Shown: in pieces, positions 47,006 through 56,423 of the stretch
Layout of the letters: each line of letters begins with the position of its first letter
Numbering within the stretch: position 1 is the first letter of the stretch
From: Ralstonia pickettii
Lineage (GTDB): Bacteria; Pseudomonadota; Gammaproteobacteria; Burkholderiales; Burkholderiaceae
DNA: 64,000 nt
Reading direction: 5' to 3'
NCBI RefSeq assembly: GCF_016466415.2
Contig: NZ_CP066771.1
Span: 1-64,000, forward strand
The notes under the pieces: generated by a model
Database searches by the model: none
What the model saw: only the letters and a program-made list of their open reading frames with translations
Told to the model about the DNA's origin: nothing
Made by a program: the position numbers and the translations under genes

Positions 47006-47683
47006 TCAGATCGCGCTAACGCCGTACTTATCCCGATAAGCAGCAGCCTTTTCCCGATACCCAGCCAGCGCCGGGTCGCCCGCGTTATCCAGATACCCAA
47101 GCAGGTCATCCAGATTCGCAATCGACACCACCGGCATGCCGTACTGCGCCTGCACATCCTGCACCGCAGAGCGCTCGCCGATATCCACGGCGTTGCCGCT
47201 GCGCTCCATCCGATCCATCAGGATCAGCACAGCAGCCGGGGTCGCGCCGGCGGCGCGAATCAGCTCGACGGACTCGCGCACCGAGGTGCCGGCAGAGATC
47301 ACGTCATCGACGATCACCACCCGGCCCTGCAGCTTCGCGCCGACCAGGCTGCCGCCTTCGCCGTGGTCCTTGGCTTCCTTGCGGTTGTACGCAAAGCCCA
47401 CATTGCGGCCCAGGCCTGCGAGCGCCACGGCGGTGGCCGACGCGAGCGTGATGCCCTTGTAGGCCGGCCCGAACAGCATGTCGAACTCGACACCCGAGTC
47501 CAGCAGGGTTTTCGCATAGAATTGCGCGACTTGGCCCAGCAGGGCGCCGTCTGCGAACTTGCCGGCGTTGAAGAAATAGGGCGACGTCCGCCCCGCCTTG
47601 GTCACGAATTCCCCGAACGACAGCACGCCGGCTTCCACCGCAAAGCGGATGAAGGATTGGCGCAACTCGCTGTTTTGGCTCAT
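47006..47683 (-). CDS. pyrE: Orotate phosphoribosyltransferase
   Basis: PyrE joins orotate to PRPP in pyrimidine synthesis. The 225-aa protein has the PRPP-binding motif VVIVDDVISAGTSVRES and FAYNRKEAKDHGEGG. The ATG at 47683 (MSQNSELRQSF) is chosen over one at 47704. It is divergent from the exonuclease III gene, with only 33 bp between starts. Confidence 0.95.
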   Translation of the reverse strand: MSQNSELRQSFIRFAVEAGVLSFGEFVTKAGRTSPYFFNAGKFADGALLGQVAQFYAKTLLDSGVEFDMLFGPAYKGITLASATAVALAGLGRNVGFAYNRKEAKDHGEGGSLVGAKLQGRVVIVDDVISAGTSVRESVELIRAAGATPAAVLILMDRMERSGNAVDIGERSAVQDVQAQYGMPVVSIANLDDLLGYLDNAGDPALAGYREKAAAYRDKYGVSAI

Positions 47684-47716
47684 CTTTTTTTCTCTGGTCC
47701 GCAAAAAAGTCCCCCC

Positions 47717-48502
47717 ATGTTACGCATCATTTCCGCCAACCTCAACGGCGTGCGCTCCGCTGCCAGCAAAGGCTTTTTTGATTGGATGGGCAAGCAGGAC
47801 GCCGACTTCGTCTGCGTGCAGGAACTGAAATGCGCGCAAGACGACATGACCCCGGAATTTCTGGCGCCGCACGGCTATCACGGCGTGTTCCAGCACGCGG
47901 TAAAGAAAGGCTACAGCGGCGCGGGCCTGTACACGCGCCACAAGCCAGACGAAGTCATCGTCGGCTTCGATAACGGCGAGTTCGATGCCGAAGGCCGCTA
48001 CGTCGAGGCCCGCTACGGCAAGCTGTCGGTCATCTCGGTCTACGTGCCGTCGGGCTCCAGCGGCGAAGAGCGTCAGCAGGCCAAGTTCCGCTTCATGGAC
48101 CTGTTCATGGAGCACCTCAAGGACCTGCGCCACGAAAAGGGCCGCGAGGTCGTGCTGTGCGGCGACGTCAACATCGTGCACAAGGAAATCGACATCAAGA
48201 ACTGGAAGGGCAACCAGAAGAACTCCGGCTGCCTCCCTGAAGAGCGCGCGTGGCTGACCAAGCTCTTCGATGAGGTCGGCTACGTGGACGTGTTCCGCAC
48301 GCTCGACCAGCGCCCCGAGCAGTACACGTGGTGGAGCAACCGCGGCCAGGCATACGCGAAGAACGTCGGGTGGCGGATCGATTACCAGATCGCCACGCCG
48401 GGCATTGCCGCCACGGCACGCCGCGCGTCGATCTTCAAGGACATCAAGTTCAGCGACCACGCGCCGCTGACGATCGATTACGACACGAAGCCGCACTGGT
48501 AA
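47717..48502 (+). CDS. xth: Exodeoxyribonuclease III
   Basis: This AP endonuclease/3'-exonuclease acts in base-excision repair. The 261-aa protein has the family motifs LRIISANLNGVRSA, VCVQELKCA, CGDVNIVHKEID, WWSNRGQAYAKNVGWRIDYQ and FSDHAPLTIDY, which supply the metal and catalytic Asp, Asn and His residues. It resembles the ExoA branch found widely in betaproteobacteria. Confidence 0.93.
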   Translation: MLRIISANLNGVRSAASKGFFDWMGKQDADFVCVQELKCAQDDMTPEFLAPHGYHGVFQHAVKKGYSGAGLYTRHKPDEVIVGFDNGEFDAEGRYVEARYGKLSVISVYVPSGSSGEERQQAKFRFMDLFMEHLKDLRHEKGREVVLCGDVNIVHKEIDIKNWKGNQKNSGCLPEERAWLTKLFDEVGYVDVFRTLDQRPEQYTWWSNRGQAYAKNVGWRIDYQIATPGIAATARRASIFKDIKFSDHAPLTIDYDTKPHW

Positions 48503-48573
48503 GCGGCACTAAAAACACTTCATAGCGCTGCCGCGGAAATGTCTTCGTCAGCCGCTACAATGCAAACCTCACG

Positions 48574-48604
48574 CGCCGGCATCGCTTGCCGGCGTTGTCT
48601 TTAG
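48574..48604 (+). terminator. Hairpin between xth and argC
   Basis: A perfect 8-bp stem CGCCGGCA / TGCCGGCG with a 5-nt loop is followed by TTGTCTTTAG, 71 bp after the xth stop. It could terminate xth transcripts or sit in the argC leader. Confidence 0.5.
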
Positions 48605-48629
48605 CCCCCAGTTTTTTAGCGAGATCACC

Positions 48630-49643
48630 ATGGCATTCAAGGTTTTCGTCGACGGTCAGGAAGGCACCACCGGCCTACGCCTGCTCGATTATCTGTCGCA
48701 GCGCGACGATATCGAGCTCCTGCGCATCGCCGAAGACAAGCGCAAGGATTCAGCCGAGCGCGCCAAATTCCTGAATGCCGCCGATGTCGCATTCCTGTGC
48801 CTGCCCGACGTCGCCTCGCGCGAGGCCGTCTCGCTGGTCAACAACCCGAACACCTGCATCATCGACGCCAGCACCGCGTTCCGCACGTCGGACGACTGGG
48901 TCTACGGCCTGCCCGAACTGGCCCAGGGTCAGCGCGAGCGCCTGCGTAACACCAAGCGCATCGCCGTGCCGGGCTGCCACGCCAGTGCGTTCGTGCTGCT
49001 GATGCGTCCGCTGGTGGACGCGGGCATCGTCCCGGCCGACTACCCGGTCACCGCGTTCTCGCTCACCGGTTACAGCGGTGGCGGCAAAGCGATGATTGCC
49101 GACTACCTCGCCGCCAATAATCCGAAGCTCGACAGCCCGCGTCCGTACGCGCTGGCGCTGGCGCACAAGCACCTGCCGGAGATGCGCGTGCAGAGCAAGC
49201 TGTCGCTCGCACCGATCTTCACGCCGGTCGTCGGCAATTTCCTCAAGGGCCTGGCCGTGACGATCGGCCTGCACCCGCAGCACCTGGCCCGCAAGGTGAG
49301 CCCGGCGGACATCGCCCGCGTGCTGGCCGATTACTACCAGGGCGAGCAGTTCATCCGCGTGGCGCCGGCTGACAACGTTGCGACGCTCGACAACGGCTTC
49401 TTCGACGTGCAGGGCGCCAACGACACCAACCGTGCCGACCTGTTCGTGTTCGGTTCGGACGAGCGCATGGTCGTCACGGCGCGTCTGGACAACCTGGGCA
49501 AGGGCGCGGCCGGTGCGGCGGTGCAATGCATGAACGTGCATCTGGGCGTGGATGAAGCGACCAGCCTGCATGTGGAAGCGCCGATTCCCGCAGCTGGCGC
49601 CGAGCACGCCGTGCGCGAAGCCGCGCCGGGTTTCGCGAGCTGA
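48630..49643 (+). CDS. argC: N-acetyl-gamma-glutamyl-phosphate reductase (type 2)
   Basis: ArgC reduces N-acetylglutamyl phosphate in arginine synthesis. The 337-aa protein starts [20 protein letters not shown] and has the catalytic Cys in VPGCHASAF and the SGGGKAMI block. It is of the short type 2 form. A terminator follows. Confidence 0.94.
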   Translation: MAFKVFVDGQEGTTGLRLLDYLSQRDDIELLRIAEDKRKDSAERAKFLNAADVAFLCLPDVASREAVSLVNNPNTCIIDASTAFRTSDDWVYGLPELAQGQRERLRNTKRIAVPGCHASAFVLLMRPLVDAGIVPADYPVTAFSLTGYSGGGKAMIADYLAANNPKLDSPRPYALALAHKHLPEMRVQSKLSLAPIFTPVVGNFLKGLAVTIGLHPQHLARKVSPADIARVLADYYQGEQFIRVAPADNVATLDNGFFDVQGANDTNRADLFVFGSDERMVVTARLDNLGKGAAGAAVQCMNVHLGVDEATSLHVEAPIPAAGAEHAVREAAPGFAS

Positions 49644-49663
49644 TTGCCGCCTGAGCGGAAACG

Positions 49664-49690
49664 AAAAACGCGCCTTCGGGCGCGTTTTTC
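49664..49690. terminator. Bidirectional terminator after argC
   Basis: AAAAACGCGCC-TTCG-GGCGCGTTTTT: a strong hairpin with A- and T-runs, between argC and the convergent SPFH gene. Confidence 0.92.
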
Positions 49691-49715
49691 TTTGGCCGTT
49701 TTGACGACCCGGGGC

Positions 49716-50624
49716 TTACTTGCTCTGCGCCCCCGCCGGGATGTTGAACAACATGCCGCCGCCGTTGCCGCCCGCCATCACGCTCGGCGTCACGCCGTTC
49801 CATTTCTCGATGGCGGCACGTTCGAGCTTCAAGCGTTCCCAGGCGAGCAGCCGGTCATCCAGCGACGAGGCGAGCGCATGGTTGGCAGCGGCTTCGCCTT
49901 CGGCAATCGCCACTTTCTTCTTCGCCTCGGCCTGGGCGGAGCGCACTTCATTTTCAGTGCGGATCGCGTCTTGGATGGCCTTGGTCTTGGCGCTCACTGC
50001 ATCGAGCAGCGCACGCGGCGGGCGCAGCGAGCCGACGATGCCGAACTGCTTGATCGACACGCCCAGCGGTGCGAGCCGCGTGTCCAGCTCCTTGGTCAGC
50101 CGCGCGACAAACTCTTCCTTCTTGCCGCCGTTCACGTCGTCAAAGTTGTATTCCGAGCCCATGACGACGATCACGTTGCGCGCGGTGTCGCGCAGGTAGC
50201 CGTGCGTGAACGTCTCGATGCGATCGGCGCGGAAGTTGGTGTAGAAGGCCGGCACCTTCTCGCGGTCGAGCTGGTACGAGACAGCCACGTCCACGTTGAC
50301 GGGCACGGCGTCCTTCGTGTTGAACGTCAGTTCTTCGTTGAGGGCGCGGCCTTCGTTCACGTCTTGCGTCCAGATCACGCGCTGCACGTAAGTCGGGTAC
50401 TGAATGATCGCCGTCTGCACGGGGTTGTAGAACACGAACCCGGTGACGACGTTTTCATGCGTGATGCCGCGATCGACGAGCCGGTTGATCTTGATGCCCG
50501 TGTAGCCGGGCGGAATGATCTGCCAGTTCAGCAGGAAAGTCCGCCCGATCACCAGCGCCGCGACGGCGCCGAAGACGAGCGCGAGCAGTTTGACCGGCAG
50601 CTTGCTTGCCGTGACTTGAGGCAT
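49716..50624 (-). CDS. SPFH/prohibitin-domain membrane protein
   Basis: The 302-aa protein has one N-terminal membrane helix (LLALVFGAVAALVIG) and an SPFH domain (PPGYTGIKINRLVDRG, then YPTYVQRVIWTQDV), followed by a coiled coil rich in Ala/Glu/Lys (SAQAEAKKKVAIAEGEAAAN). Prohibitin-like proteins form membrane microdomain scaffolds. The start at 50624 has AGGGGA upstream. Confidence 0.88.
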   Translation of the reverse strand: MPQVTASKLPVKLLALVFGAVAALVIGRTFLLNWQIIPPGYTGIKINRLVDRGITHENVVTGFVFYNPVQTAIIQYPTYVQRVIWTQDVNEGRALNEELTFNTKDAVPVNVDVAVSYQLDREKVPAFYTNFRADRIETFTHGYLRDTARNVIVVMGSEYNFDDVNGGKKEEFVARLTKELDTRLAPLGVSIKQFGIVGSLRPPRALLDAVSAKTKAIQDAIRTENEVRSAQAEAKKKVAIAEGEAAANHALASSLDDRLLAWERLKLERAAIEKWNGVTPSVMAGGNGGGMLFNIPAGAQSK

Positions 50625-50932
50625 GAGGGTTCCCCTTGCTTGTTGGTTTGCTTCTGAGGTGTGGCTGGCGGGGTGGGCGCTGCTTACGCAGCGGCCCACT
50701 TGCTGGCGCAGGAATCGTCAGCGATTCCCGTCAGGGATGGCCGCGCCCGGTGGGCGGGTGCTGGCAAGCGAGCTTGCCAATGGTGATGAGGCGGTGAGCT
50801 TCAATACGGCCGAGATGGCGCATTGCGATGCCCGGATGTTGCGATGCACAAAGTATAGGTCGGCGCCGGAATTTTGCTCCCCCCCGGAAGCACTAGAGCA
50901 CCACTTCGAATGCCCGGCGCAGGGCCGCCGAA
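50625..50932. other. Gap between the SPFH and YdcF-like genes
   Basis: No gene is supported. Two short hairpins are present: GGAATCG-TCAG-CGATTCC (50711-50728) and, near 50762-50778, GGCAAGC-GA-GCTTGCC. Neither has a T-run. The promoter of the SPFH gene should lie here. Confidence 0.4.
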
Positions 50933-51733
50933 TCAGGCGTCACCGGGGTTGATGCGCGCGGGGTTCCAGCCCAGCGCGTTGTACATGTGATAGCGCGCGA
51001 TGCCGATCCACTCGTGCAGTGCGAAATCGGTCAGCGCAAAGTTGTATGCCATCGGCAAGGGCGACGCCGCGGCCTGCAGATCGTCGGCGCGCACCGGAAT
51101 CGGCGCCATGCCGAAGTGCGTGAAATACAGCAGGCTGCGCCGCAGGTGGATGGCGGACGACACGAGCACCGTGCGGTCCGGCGCGTATTGCGCCAACACC
51201 GTGCGCGAGAATTGCGCGTTCTGCCACGTGTTCATGCTCTGGGGCTCTATGAGCACGTCGTCCTTGGCGACGCCCAGCCTGACAAGCTCGCGCTGATACA
51301 CGGTGGCTTCCGGCGAGCCATGGTGACGTGCATCGCCGCCGCTGACGAGGACCTTGCAATCGCCATCCGACTTGCGGCACGCCTGGTACAGCTGTGTGGT
51401 TTCCACCAGCCGCGGATACGAGAACAGCCCCGGCTCGACCGAGTCGCCCACGCGGAACGTGCCCGCGCCCAGCAGCACGATGGCGTTGCGCGTGCCCCAT
51501 TGGATGTGCGGCTCGTTCTCGAACGGTTTTTCGAGCGAATCGAGCAGCCAGGCCGGCACCGGCCCGCAGCCGATCGCGATCACCAGCACACCACAGAACA
51601 CCGCCAGCCCGCGCGCAGCCCGACGTCGGCCGCGCGCTGCACACACCGCTGCCACGATCACCAGCACACACAGGATGGTCAGGCTCACACGCTCCTCCAG
51701 GTTGGCGCCCCACGCGCACACGTGAGCCGCCAT
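50933..51733 (-). CDS. YdcF-like (DUF218) membrane protein
   Basis: The 266-aa protein has two N-terminal membrane helices and a DUF218 domain (AIVLLGAGT, VLVSGGDARH, SMNTWQNAQFS, VLVSSAIHLRRS). Relatives include SanA and ElyC, which act in envelope or peptidoglycan homeostasis. The exact role here is unknown. Confidence 0.85.
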   Translation of the reverse strand: MAAHVCAWGANLEERVSLTILCVLVIVAAVCAARGRRRAARGLAVFCGVLVIAIGCGPVPAWLLDSLEKPFENEPHIQWGTRNAIVLLGAGTFRVGDSVEPGLFSYPRLVETTQLYQACRKSDGDCKVLVSGGDARHHGSPEATVYQRELVRLGVAKDDVLIEPQSMNTWQNAQFSRTVLAQYAPDRTVLVSSAIHLRRSLLYFTHFGMAPIPVRADDLQAAASPLPMAYNFALTDFALHEWIGIARYHMYNALGWNPARINPGDA

Positions 51734-51809
51734 CGTAAAGAGGAACGGCCCGGCGCGCGACCCGTTTGCTTACGGGGTTGTTGCGGCCGATTGCGGATAT
51801 TGCAACACG

Positions 51810-52415
51810 CTAGAGCGACAGCCCTTGCGACGCGCGGAAGTCGTCTGCCTGTTCGATTTTCAACCCTGCTCGCTCGGCGTACAGGCGGGCCTCTTGCAGC
51901 AAATCCGCCCGGATGGGAAACGCAAAGTAGTCGTCGCCGCCAGTGTCGACGTGCAGCAATTCGTAGCCATGCGGACGCAGCCACGCGCCAAAATCGAGCA
52001 GGCCGTCGGCAACGGTGCGCTCGGCTTCAGCGCGGGCCCATTCCCAACGCGCCCCGATGCCGAGCGTGTCGAGCAGCTTCTCTGCCTGCCATTCGATTTC
52101 ATCCCAGGCTTTCCAATCGACCGAGATGGCCAGCGTCCACGGGGCGCCATCTCCCAGGTTTCGGGCGAGTGACCATGTCAGCAGGCCGGCGATGTCGTCG
52201 CCGGGGAGGTCACCGGTTCGTACGGAATCGGCTATCTGATCGGCCTCAGCCTGCCCGCACGGGCTTCCTACAAGGCGCACGAATTCGGCGAGGGCATCGA
52301 GCGTTTCCGCGCTGGGAGAGAAGTCGTCCCGCAGGATGTCGTCGTCGCGCAGCGGATCTTCCGATACCGGTGTCGACGCAGGCCGGCTGAACAGGTGTTT
52401 GAATCGCTTCAGCAT
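51810..52415 (-). CDS. Hypothetical protein, 201 aa
   Basis: I do not recognise a named function. The protein is acidic, with a charged N-terminus (EDPLRDDDILRDDFSPS) and a conserved-looking core (TLAISVDWKAWDEIEWQAEK and HGYELLHVDTGGDDYFAFPI), as in small cytoplasmic proteins of unknown role. The start at 52415 has AAAGGAGA upstream. It lies 25 bp downstream of the marR-type gene on the same strand and may be co-transcribed with it. Confidence 0.65.
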   Translation of the reverse strand: MLKRFKHLFSRPASTPVSEDPLRDDDILRDDFSPSAETLDALAEFVRLVGSPCGQAEADQIADSVRTGDLPGDDIAGLLTWSLARNLGDGAPWTLAISVDWKAWDEIEWQAEKLLDTLGIGARWEWARAEAERTVADGLLDFGAWLRPHGYELLHVDTGGDDYFAFPIRADLLQEARLYAERAGLKIEQADDFRASQGLSL

Positions 52416-52440
52416 GAAGGTGTTCTCCTTTCTGCGGGGT

Positions 52441-52953
52441 TCAGCCGCCAACGCCACCGATCTTACCCAGCAGTTCGCGCAACATCGCCCGCTCCGCCGG
52501 ACTCAGCGCCGCAAGCATCCGTTCTTCTGTCTGCACATGCGAGGCGACCAGTCCGTCGACCAACGCGAAGCCTTCGTCGGTCAGCACGATCTGCAGCCCG
52601 CGCCGGTCGTCTGGATCGGTCTTGCGGGCGATCAGGCCGCGTTTTTCCAGCCGGTCGAGCCGGTTTGTCATGGCGGAGGTCGACAGCATCATGTCCTTGG
52701 CCAGCGCCGAAGGCGACAGCGCCTGGTCGCGGCCGTTGCGACGCAGCGTCAGCAGCACGTCAAAGCCCGCCATGTCGAGATCGGCTCCCGCCACGTTGGC
52801 GACCACGCCGCTGCGCAGCCGCTCGCCGGCGCGCCAGACATCGCCGCAGACTGCCATCGGGCTCGGGTCGATGTCGGGGCGCTCGCGCCGCCATTGCGCG
52901 AGGATGTTGTCCATCGGTGCCCCTTGCGGGGATGTGGAATCGCCTTGACCCAT
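52441..52953 (-). CDS. MarR-family transcriptional regulator
   Basis: The 170-aa protein has the MarR winged helix (LSPSALAKDMMLSTSAMTNR, then RLEKRGLIARKTDPDDRRG). MarR repressors usually answer to phenolic or toxic compounds and control a divergent exporter. AGGAG lies 4 nt before the ATG at 52953. The divergent EamA transporter has a matching operator, so it is the likely target. Confidence 0.92.
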   Translation of the reverse strand: MGQGDSTSPQGAPMDNILAQWRRERPDIDPSPMAVCGDVWRAGERLRSGVVANVAGADLDMAGFDVLLTLRRNGRDQALSPSALAKDMMLSTSAMTNRLDRLEKRGLIARKTDPDDRRGLQIVLTDEGFALVDGLVASHVQTEERMLAALSPAERAMLRELLGKIGGVGG

Positions 52954-52971
52954 AAAACTCCTCATCCTAGT

Positions 52972-52999
52972 ATTTCGACATCGAATTACTTGATGTCGA
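52972..52999. promoter_or_regulatory. MarR operator candidate, site 1
   Basis: ATTTCGACATCGAAT (52972-52986) is followed by the inverted partner GATGTCGA (52992-52999), so TCGACATC and GATGTCGA form a perfect 8-bp dyad with a 9-bp spacer. It sits about 20-45 bp upstream of the marR-type start, over the promoter. Confidence 0.65.
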
Positions 53000-53134
53000 G
53001 ACTTTAGGAATCGTATCGGGTTTGGCCGAGCGAGACAACGCGAGCCGTGATGGTTCCCGCTGAAGCCACAGGGCGTCGACGCGAGCGGGTGCTATGTAGC
53101 GGAACACGCATGAAACCTGTCCAAGCGACTCATT

Positions 53135-53149
53135 ACTTCGATATCAAAT
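53135..53149. promoter_or_regulatory. MarR operator candidate, site 2
   Basis: ACTTCGATATCAAAT matches site 1 at 12 of 15 positions and is itself near-palindromic (TTCGATATCAAA). It lies about 22 bp before the EamA transporter start, so one repressor could shut both genes. Confidence 0.6.
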
Positions 53150-53170
53150 AACGTGACATGGAGATTTCTC

Positions 53171-54079
53171 ATGCAGTTCAACCGCCTGGCGCTCATGTTG
53201 GCTACCGCTGCGGCACCCGTTCTGTGGGGCACGACATATCTGGTGTTCACGCAAACGCTGCCCGTTGGTCACCCGTTGCTGGTCGGCGCGCTGCGTGCGC
53301 TCCCGGCAGGGGTGCTGCTCATGCTTCTCGGCCCGGGCCTGCCGCCGCGTAGCAAGTTGCTTCCCTTGCTGTTTCTCGGGCTGGCGAATATTGGCGTGTT
53401 CTTCGCGCTCTTGTTCTTGGCGGCGCAGCGCCTGCCAGGTGGCGTGGCAGCGACGATCATGTCGGCGCAACCGCTGGTGGTGGCGCTGCTGGCGTGGCCC
53501 CTGCTGGCCCGCAAGCCGCGTCCGGCGCAACTGGCGGCAGCGCTGGCAGGGTCGACGGGGGTGGGGCTGCTGATTCTCGGCCCAGCGGCCAGGCTCGATG
53601 CGATTGGTGTGGCGGCAGCCCTGGCCGCTGCGTTTTCGATGGCGATCGGCACCGTGCTCATTGAACGCTGGGGCCGAATCGGCACGCCGCTCGCGCTGGC
53701 TGCCTGGCAGCTCGCGCTGGGCGGGCTGGTGCTGCTGCCGGTGGCGCTGTGTGTGGAAGGTTTGCCGCCCATGCTCACAGCGCGCAACGCGGTGGGCTTC
53801 GCTTACCTTATCGTCATCGGCACGGCGTTGGGCTACTGGCTGTGGGTGCGCGGTATCGGCGTGCTTGGCGCAGATGTGACGTTTCTGTCTTTGCTCAGCC
53901 CGCTGACGGCGACCGTGCTCGGCGCGCTGGTCCTGGGCGAGTGGTTCAGCCCGATGCAGACGGGCGGCGCGGTGCTGATCCTGGGCGCAACGGTGGCGGG
54001 GATGGCGTTGTCGCGGCGGGCACGGCGAGAGCCCGCAGTGCAGCGTCCTGGCTCAAGCGAGCAGCTGCAGCCGCATTGA
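53171..54079 (+). CDS. EamA/DMT-family transporter
   Basis: The 302-aa protein has ten predicted membrane helices in two EamA repeats (PVLWGTTYLVFTQTLPVGHP and the second half around AAAFSMAIGTVLIERWG). Such carriers export amino acids, metabolites or drugs. The ATG at 53171 has GGAG 7 nt upstream; a GTG at 53153 is less likely. It is divergent from the marR-type gene. Confidence 0.88.
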   Translation: MQFNRLALMLATAAAPVLWGTTYLVFTQTLPVGHPLLVGALRALPAGVLLMLLGPGLPPRSKLLPLLFLGLANIGVFFALLFLAAQRLPGGVAATIMSAQPLVVALLAWPLLARKPRPAQLAAALAGSTGVGLLILGPAARLDAIGVAAALAAAFSMAIGTVLIERWGRIGTPLALAAWQLALGGLVLLPVALCVEGLPPMLTARNAVGFAYLIVIGTALGYWLWVRGIGVLGADVTFLSLLSPLTATVLGALVLGEWFSPMQTGGAVLILGATVAGMALSRRARREPAVQRPGSSEQLQPH

Positions 54080-54087
54080 TTTGCACA

Positions 54088-55032
54088 CTACCGCCGCACC
54101 ATCGGCCGCATCGGCGCTTCGTCGCCATTATCAACAGGCGCAGCCCCCAGATATTGCATGTTCGACCGATATTCGGGCAGTTTCGCCATCGTCATATGGC
54201 GGGCATCGGCAAACAGCGTGAGCGTTTCTGGCAAATGGCGTGACAGCACCGCCATCCGGGTGCGCCCCGATGGGTGTGTCGACAGAAACTGCTTTTGCTC
54301 CGTCCCGCCGATCGAACCCATTTTCTGCCACAGCGTGAGGGCGGCGCGCGGGTCGTAGCCGGCGCGGGAGGCGATGTCCATGCCGACCAGGTCGGCCTCG
54401 GTTTCCTCCGCACGCGAGAACGCCAGCAGGTGCATCTTGGCGCCTTCGCCGAGGTCCGTATCGCCCCGGTTGCCGAAGCCGAACAATTGCGAGATGACGT
54501 TGGCGCCCAGGTTGGTGATTTCACGCTGGCCGGCGCGGGCGCGGGCGTGTTCGCGCAACGCGTGGGCGATCTCGTGGCCGAGCGCCATGGCGAGTTCGTC
54601 GTCCGTCAGCTTGAACTGTTCGAGCAGGCCCGAGAACACGGCGATTTTGCCGCCGGGCATGCAGAACGCGTTCACCTGCGACGAGCCGATCAAGTTGACG
54701 TCCCACTGCCAGTGCGTGGCGTCGGGGTTCCAGCGCGGTGCCTGAGGTGTGAGCCGTTTGACGATGCCGCGGATGCGGATCAGATCCGGCACGTTGTCCG
54801 GCGCCAGCGCGCCTTCGTGGGCCGCGTTGTCGATGATCCCCTGATATTCGGCCAGCGCGCGCTTATCGATTTCCTCGGCCGGAATGACGAGCCGGATGTT
54901 GGGCGATGTGGTGGTGGGCGCTTCCAGCTTCACGCCGTCGGCGGGGACGGGCAGCGGGCCGTCCATGGCGGTTGCCCACGCAGATAGCGCGAGGCCGAAA
55001 GTGGTCAGCAGGGAGCGTGTGACGCGGGGCAT
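54088..55032 (-). CDS. M48-family zinc metallopeptidase (periplasmic)
   Basis: The 314-aa protein has a signal peptide and the zinc motif HEIAH in LAMALGHEIAHALREHARAR, with the third ligand in EETEADLVGMDIA. It resembles the BepA/LoiP-type proteases that maintain outer-membrane protein quality. The start at 55032 gives the signal peptide. Confidence 0.88.
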   Translation of the reverse strand: MPRVTRSLLTTFGLALSAWATAMDGPLPVPADGVKLEAPTTTSPNIRLVIPAEEIDKRALAEYQGIIDNAAHEGALAPDNVPDLIRIRGIVKRLTPQAPRWNPDATHWQWDVNLIGSSQVNAFCMPGGKIAVFSGLLEQFKLTDDELAMALGHEIAHALREHARARAGQREITNLGANVISQLFGFGNRGDTDLGEGAKMHLLAFSRAEETEADLVGMDIASRAGYDPRAALTLWQKMGSIGGTEQKQFLSTHPSGRTRMAVLSRHLPETLTLFADARHMTMAKLPEYRSNMQYLGAAPVDNGDEAPMRPMVRR

Positions 55033-55129
55033 ATGGGTGAGGGGACGGATCCGTGCGACATAATATCGGCCAACGCCGCGCGCCACGCTACGTGGCAACC
55101 CGCATTCGCCTTCGCCACCGGCCTGCCGC

Positions 55130-56419
55130 ATGACCTTCCACGATTACCTCGATATTTTCCGCAACCGCCGCATCGGCGCCATGTTGTTGCTGGGCTTTGC
55201 CTCCGGCCTGCCGCTGGCGCTCACCTCGGGCACGCTGCAGGCGTGGATGACGGTGGAAGGGCTGGATATCCGCACCATCGGGCTGTTCTCGCTGGTGGGG
55301 CAGGCCTATATCTTCAAATTCCTGTGGGCGCCGTTGATGGACCGCTTCACGCCGCCGCTGATGGGCCGTCGGCGCGGCTGGCTGGTGCTCACGCAGGCTG
55401 GGCTGGTGGCGTCGATTGCAGCCATGGCCTTCACGCCGCCGCACGCCGCGCTCTGGGCGCTGGCGGGGCTGGCGGTGCTGGTGGCGTTTTTATCCGCGTC
55501 GCAGGACATCGTCTTCGATGCCTACAGCACCGATGTGCTGCATACGAGCGAGCGCGGCGTCGGCGCGGCCGTGAAGGTTCTGGGTTATCGGCTGGCGATG
55601 CTGGTGTCGGGCGGCCTGGCGCTGTATCTCGCCGATCGCGTGATGGGCTGGAGCAACATGTATCTGCTGATGGCCGGGTTGATGGCGCTGGGCATCATCA
55701 CGACGCTGTGGTCGCCCGAGCCGGAGGTATCGGCGCGCCCACCGCGCAGCCTGCAGGAAGCGGTGGTCGGCCCGCTGCGGGACTTTTTCTCGCGCCGTGG
55801 CGCCTGGGCGCTGCTGGCGCTGATCGTGCTCTACAAGCTGGGCGATGCGTTTGCGGGCAGCCTGTCCACCACGTTCCTGATCCGCGGTGTCGGCTTTTCC
55901 GCGGGTGAGGTCGGCATCGTCAACAAGACGCTCGGCTTGGCCGCCACCATCGTGGGCGCGCTGTATGGCGGCACGCTGATGGTCCGGCTGGGGCTGGTGC
56001 GCGCGCTGCTGATCTTCGGCGTGCTGCAGGCGGTGTCGAACCTCGGCTACTGGGTGCTGGCGGTGACGCCGCAGCACCTGTGGACGATGGCGGTGGCCAT
56101 CGGCATCGAGAACATCTGCGGTGGCATGGGCACGGCGGCCTTTGTGGCGCTGCTGATGGCGCTGTGCAACCGGTCGTTCTCGGCGACGCAGTATGCGTTG
56201 CTGTCGGCGCTGGCCTCCATCGGCCGCGTGTACGTCGGGCCCACTTCGGGCTACCTCGTTGAAGCCTACGGCTGGCCCGCGTTCTATCTGATGACCGTGG
56301 TGTTTGCCTTCCCGGGCCTGGCGCTGCTGTGGTGGATGCGCGGCACGATCGGCCGCTACGAAGCCGAGCAGAACGAACGCGCCTTGGAAGCCAACGCGGC
56401 CAAGGCCGCGTCAGCCTGA
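55130..56419 (+). CDS. ampG: AmpG-like muropeptide MFS permease
   Basis: The 429-aa protein of about 12 helices has the AmpG features (MLLLGFASGLPLALTSGTLQ, WAPLMDRFTPP, SASQDIVFDAYSTDVL). AmpG brings anhydro-muropeptides from the periplasm for cell-wall recycling and so affects ampC induction. It overlaps no gene; MidA converges 4 bp away. Confidence 0.9.
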   Translation: MTFHDYLDIFRNRRIGAMLLLGFASGLPLALTSGTLQAWMTVEGLDIRTIGLFSLVGQAYIFKFLWAPLMDRFTPPLMGRRRGWLVLTQAGLVASIAAMAFTPPHAALWALAGLAVLVAFLSASQDIVFDAYSTDVLHTSERGVGAAVKVLGYRLAMLVSGGLALYLADRVMGWSNMYLLMAGLMALGIITTLWSPEPEVSARPPRSLQEAVVGPLRDFFSRRGAWALLALIVLYKLGDAFAGSLSTTFLIRGVGFSAGEVGIVNKTLGLAATIVGALYGGTLMVRLGLVRALLIFGVLQAVSNLGYWVLAVTPQHLWTMAVAIGIENICGGMGTAAFVALLMALCNRSFSATQYALLSALASIGRVYVGPTSGYLVEAYGWPAFYLMTVVFAFPGLALLWWMRGTIGRYEAEQNERALEANAAKAASA

Positions 56420-56423
56420 TCGA

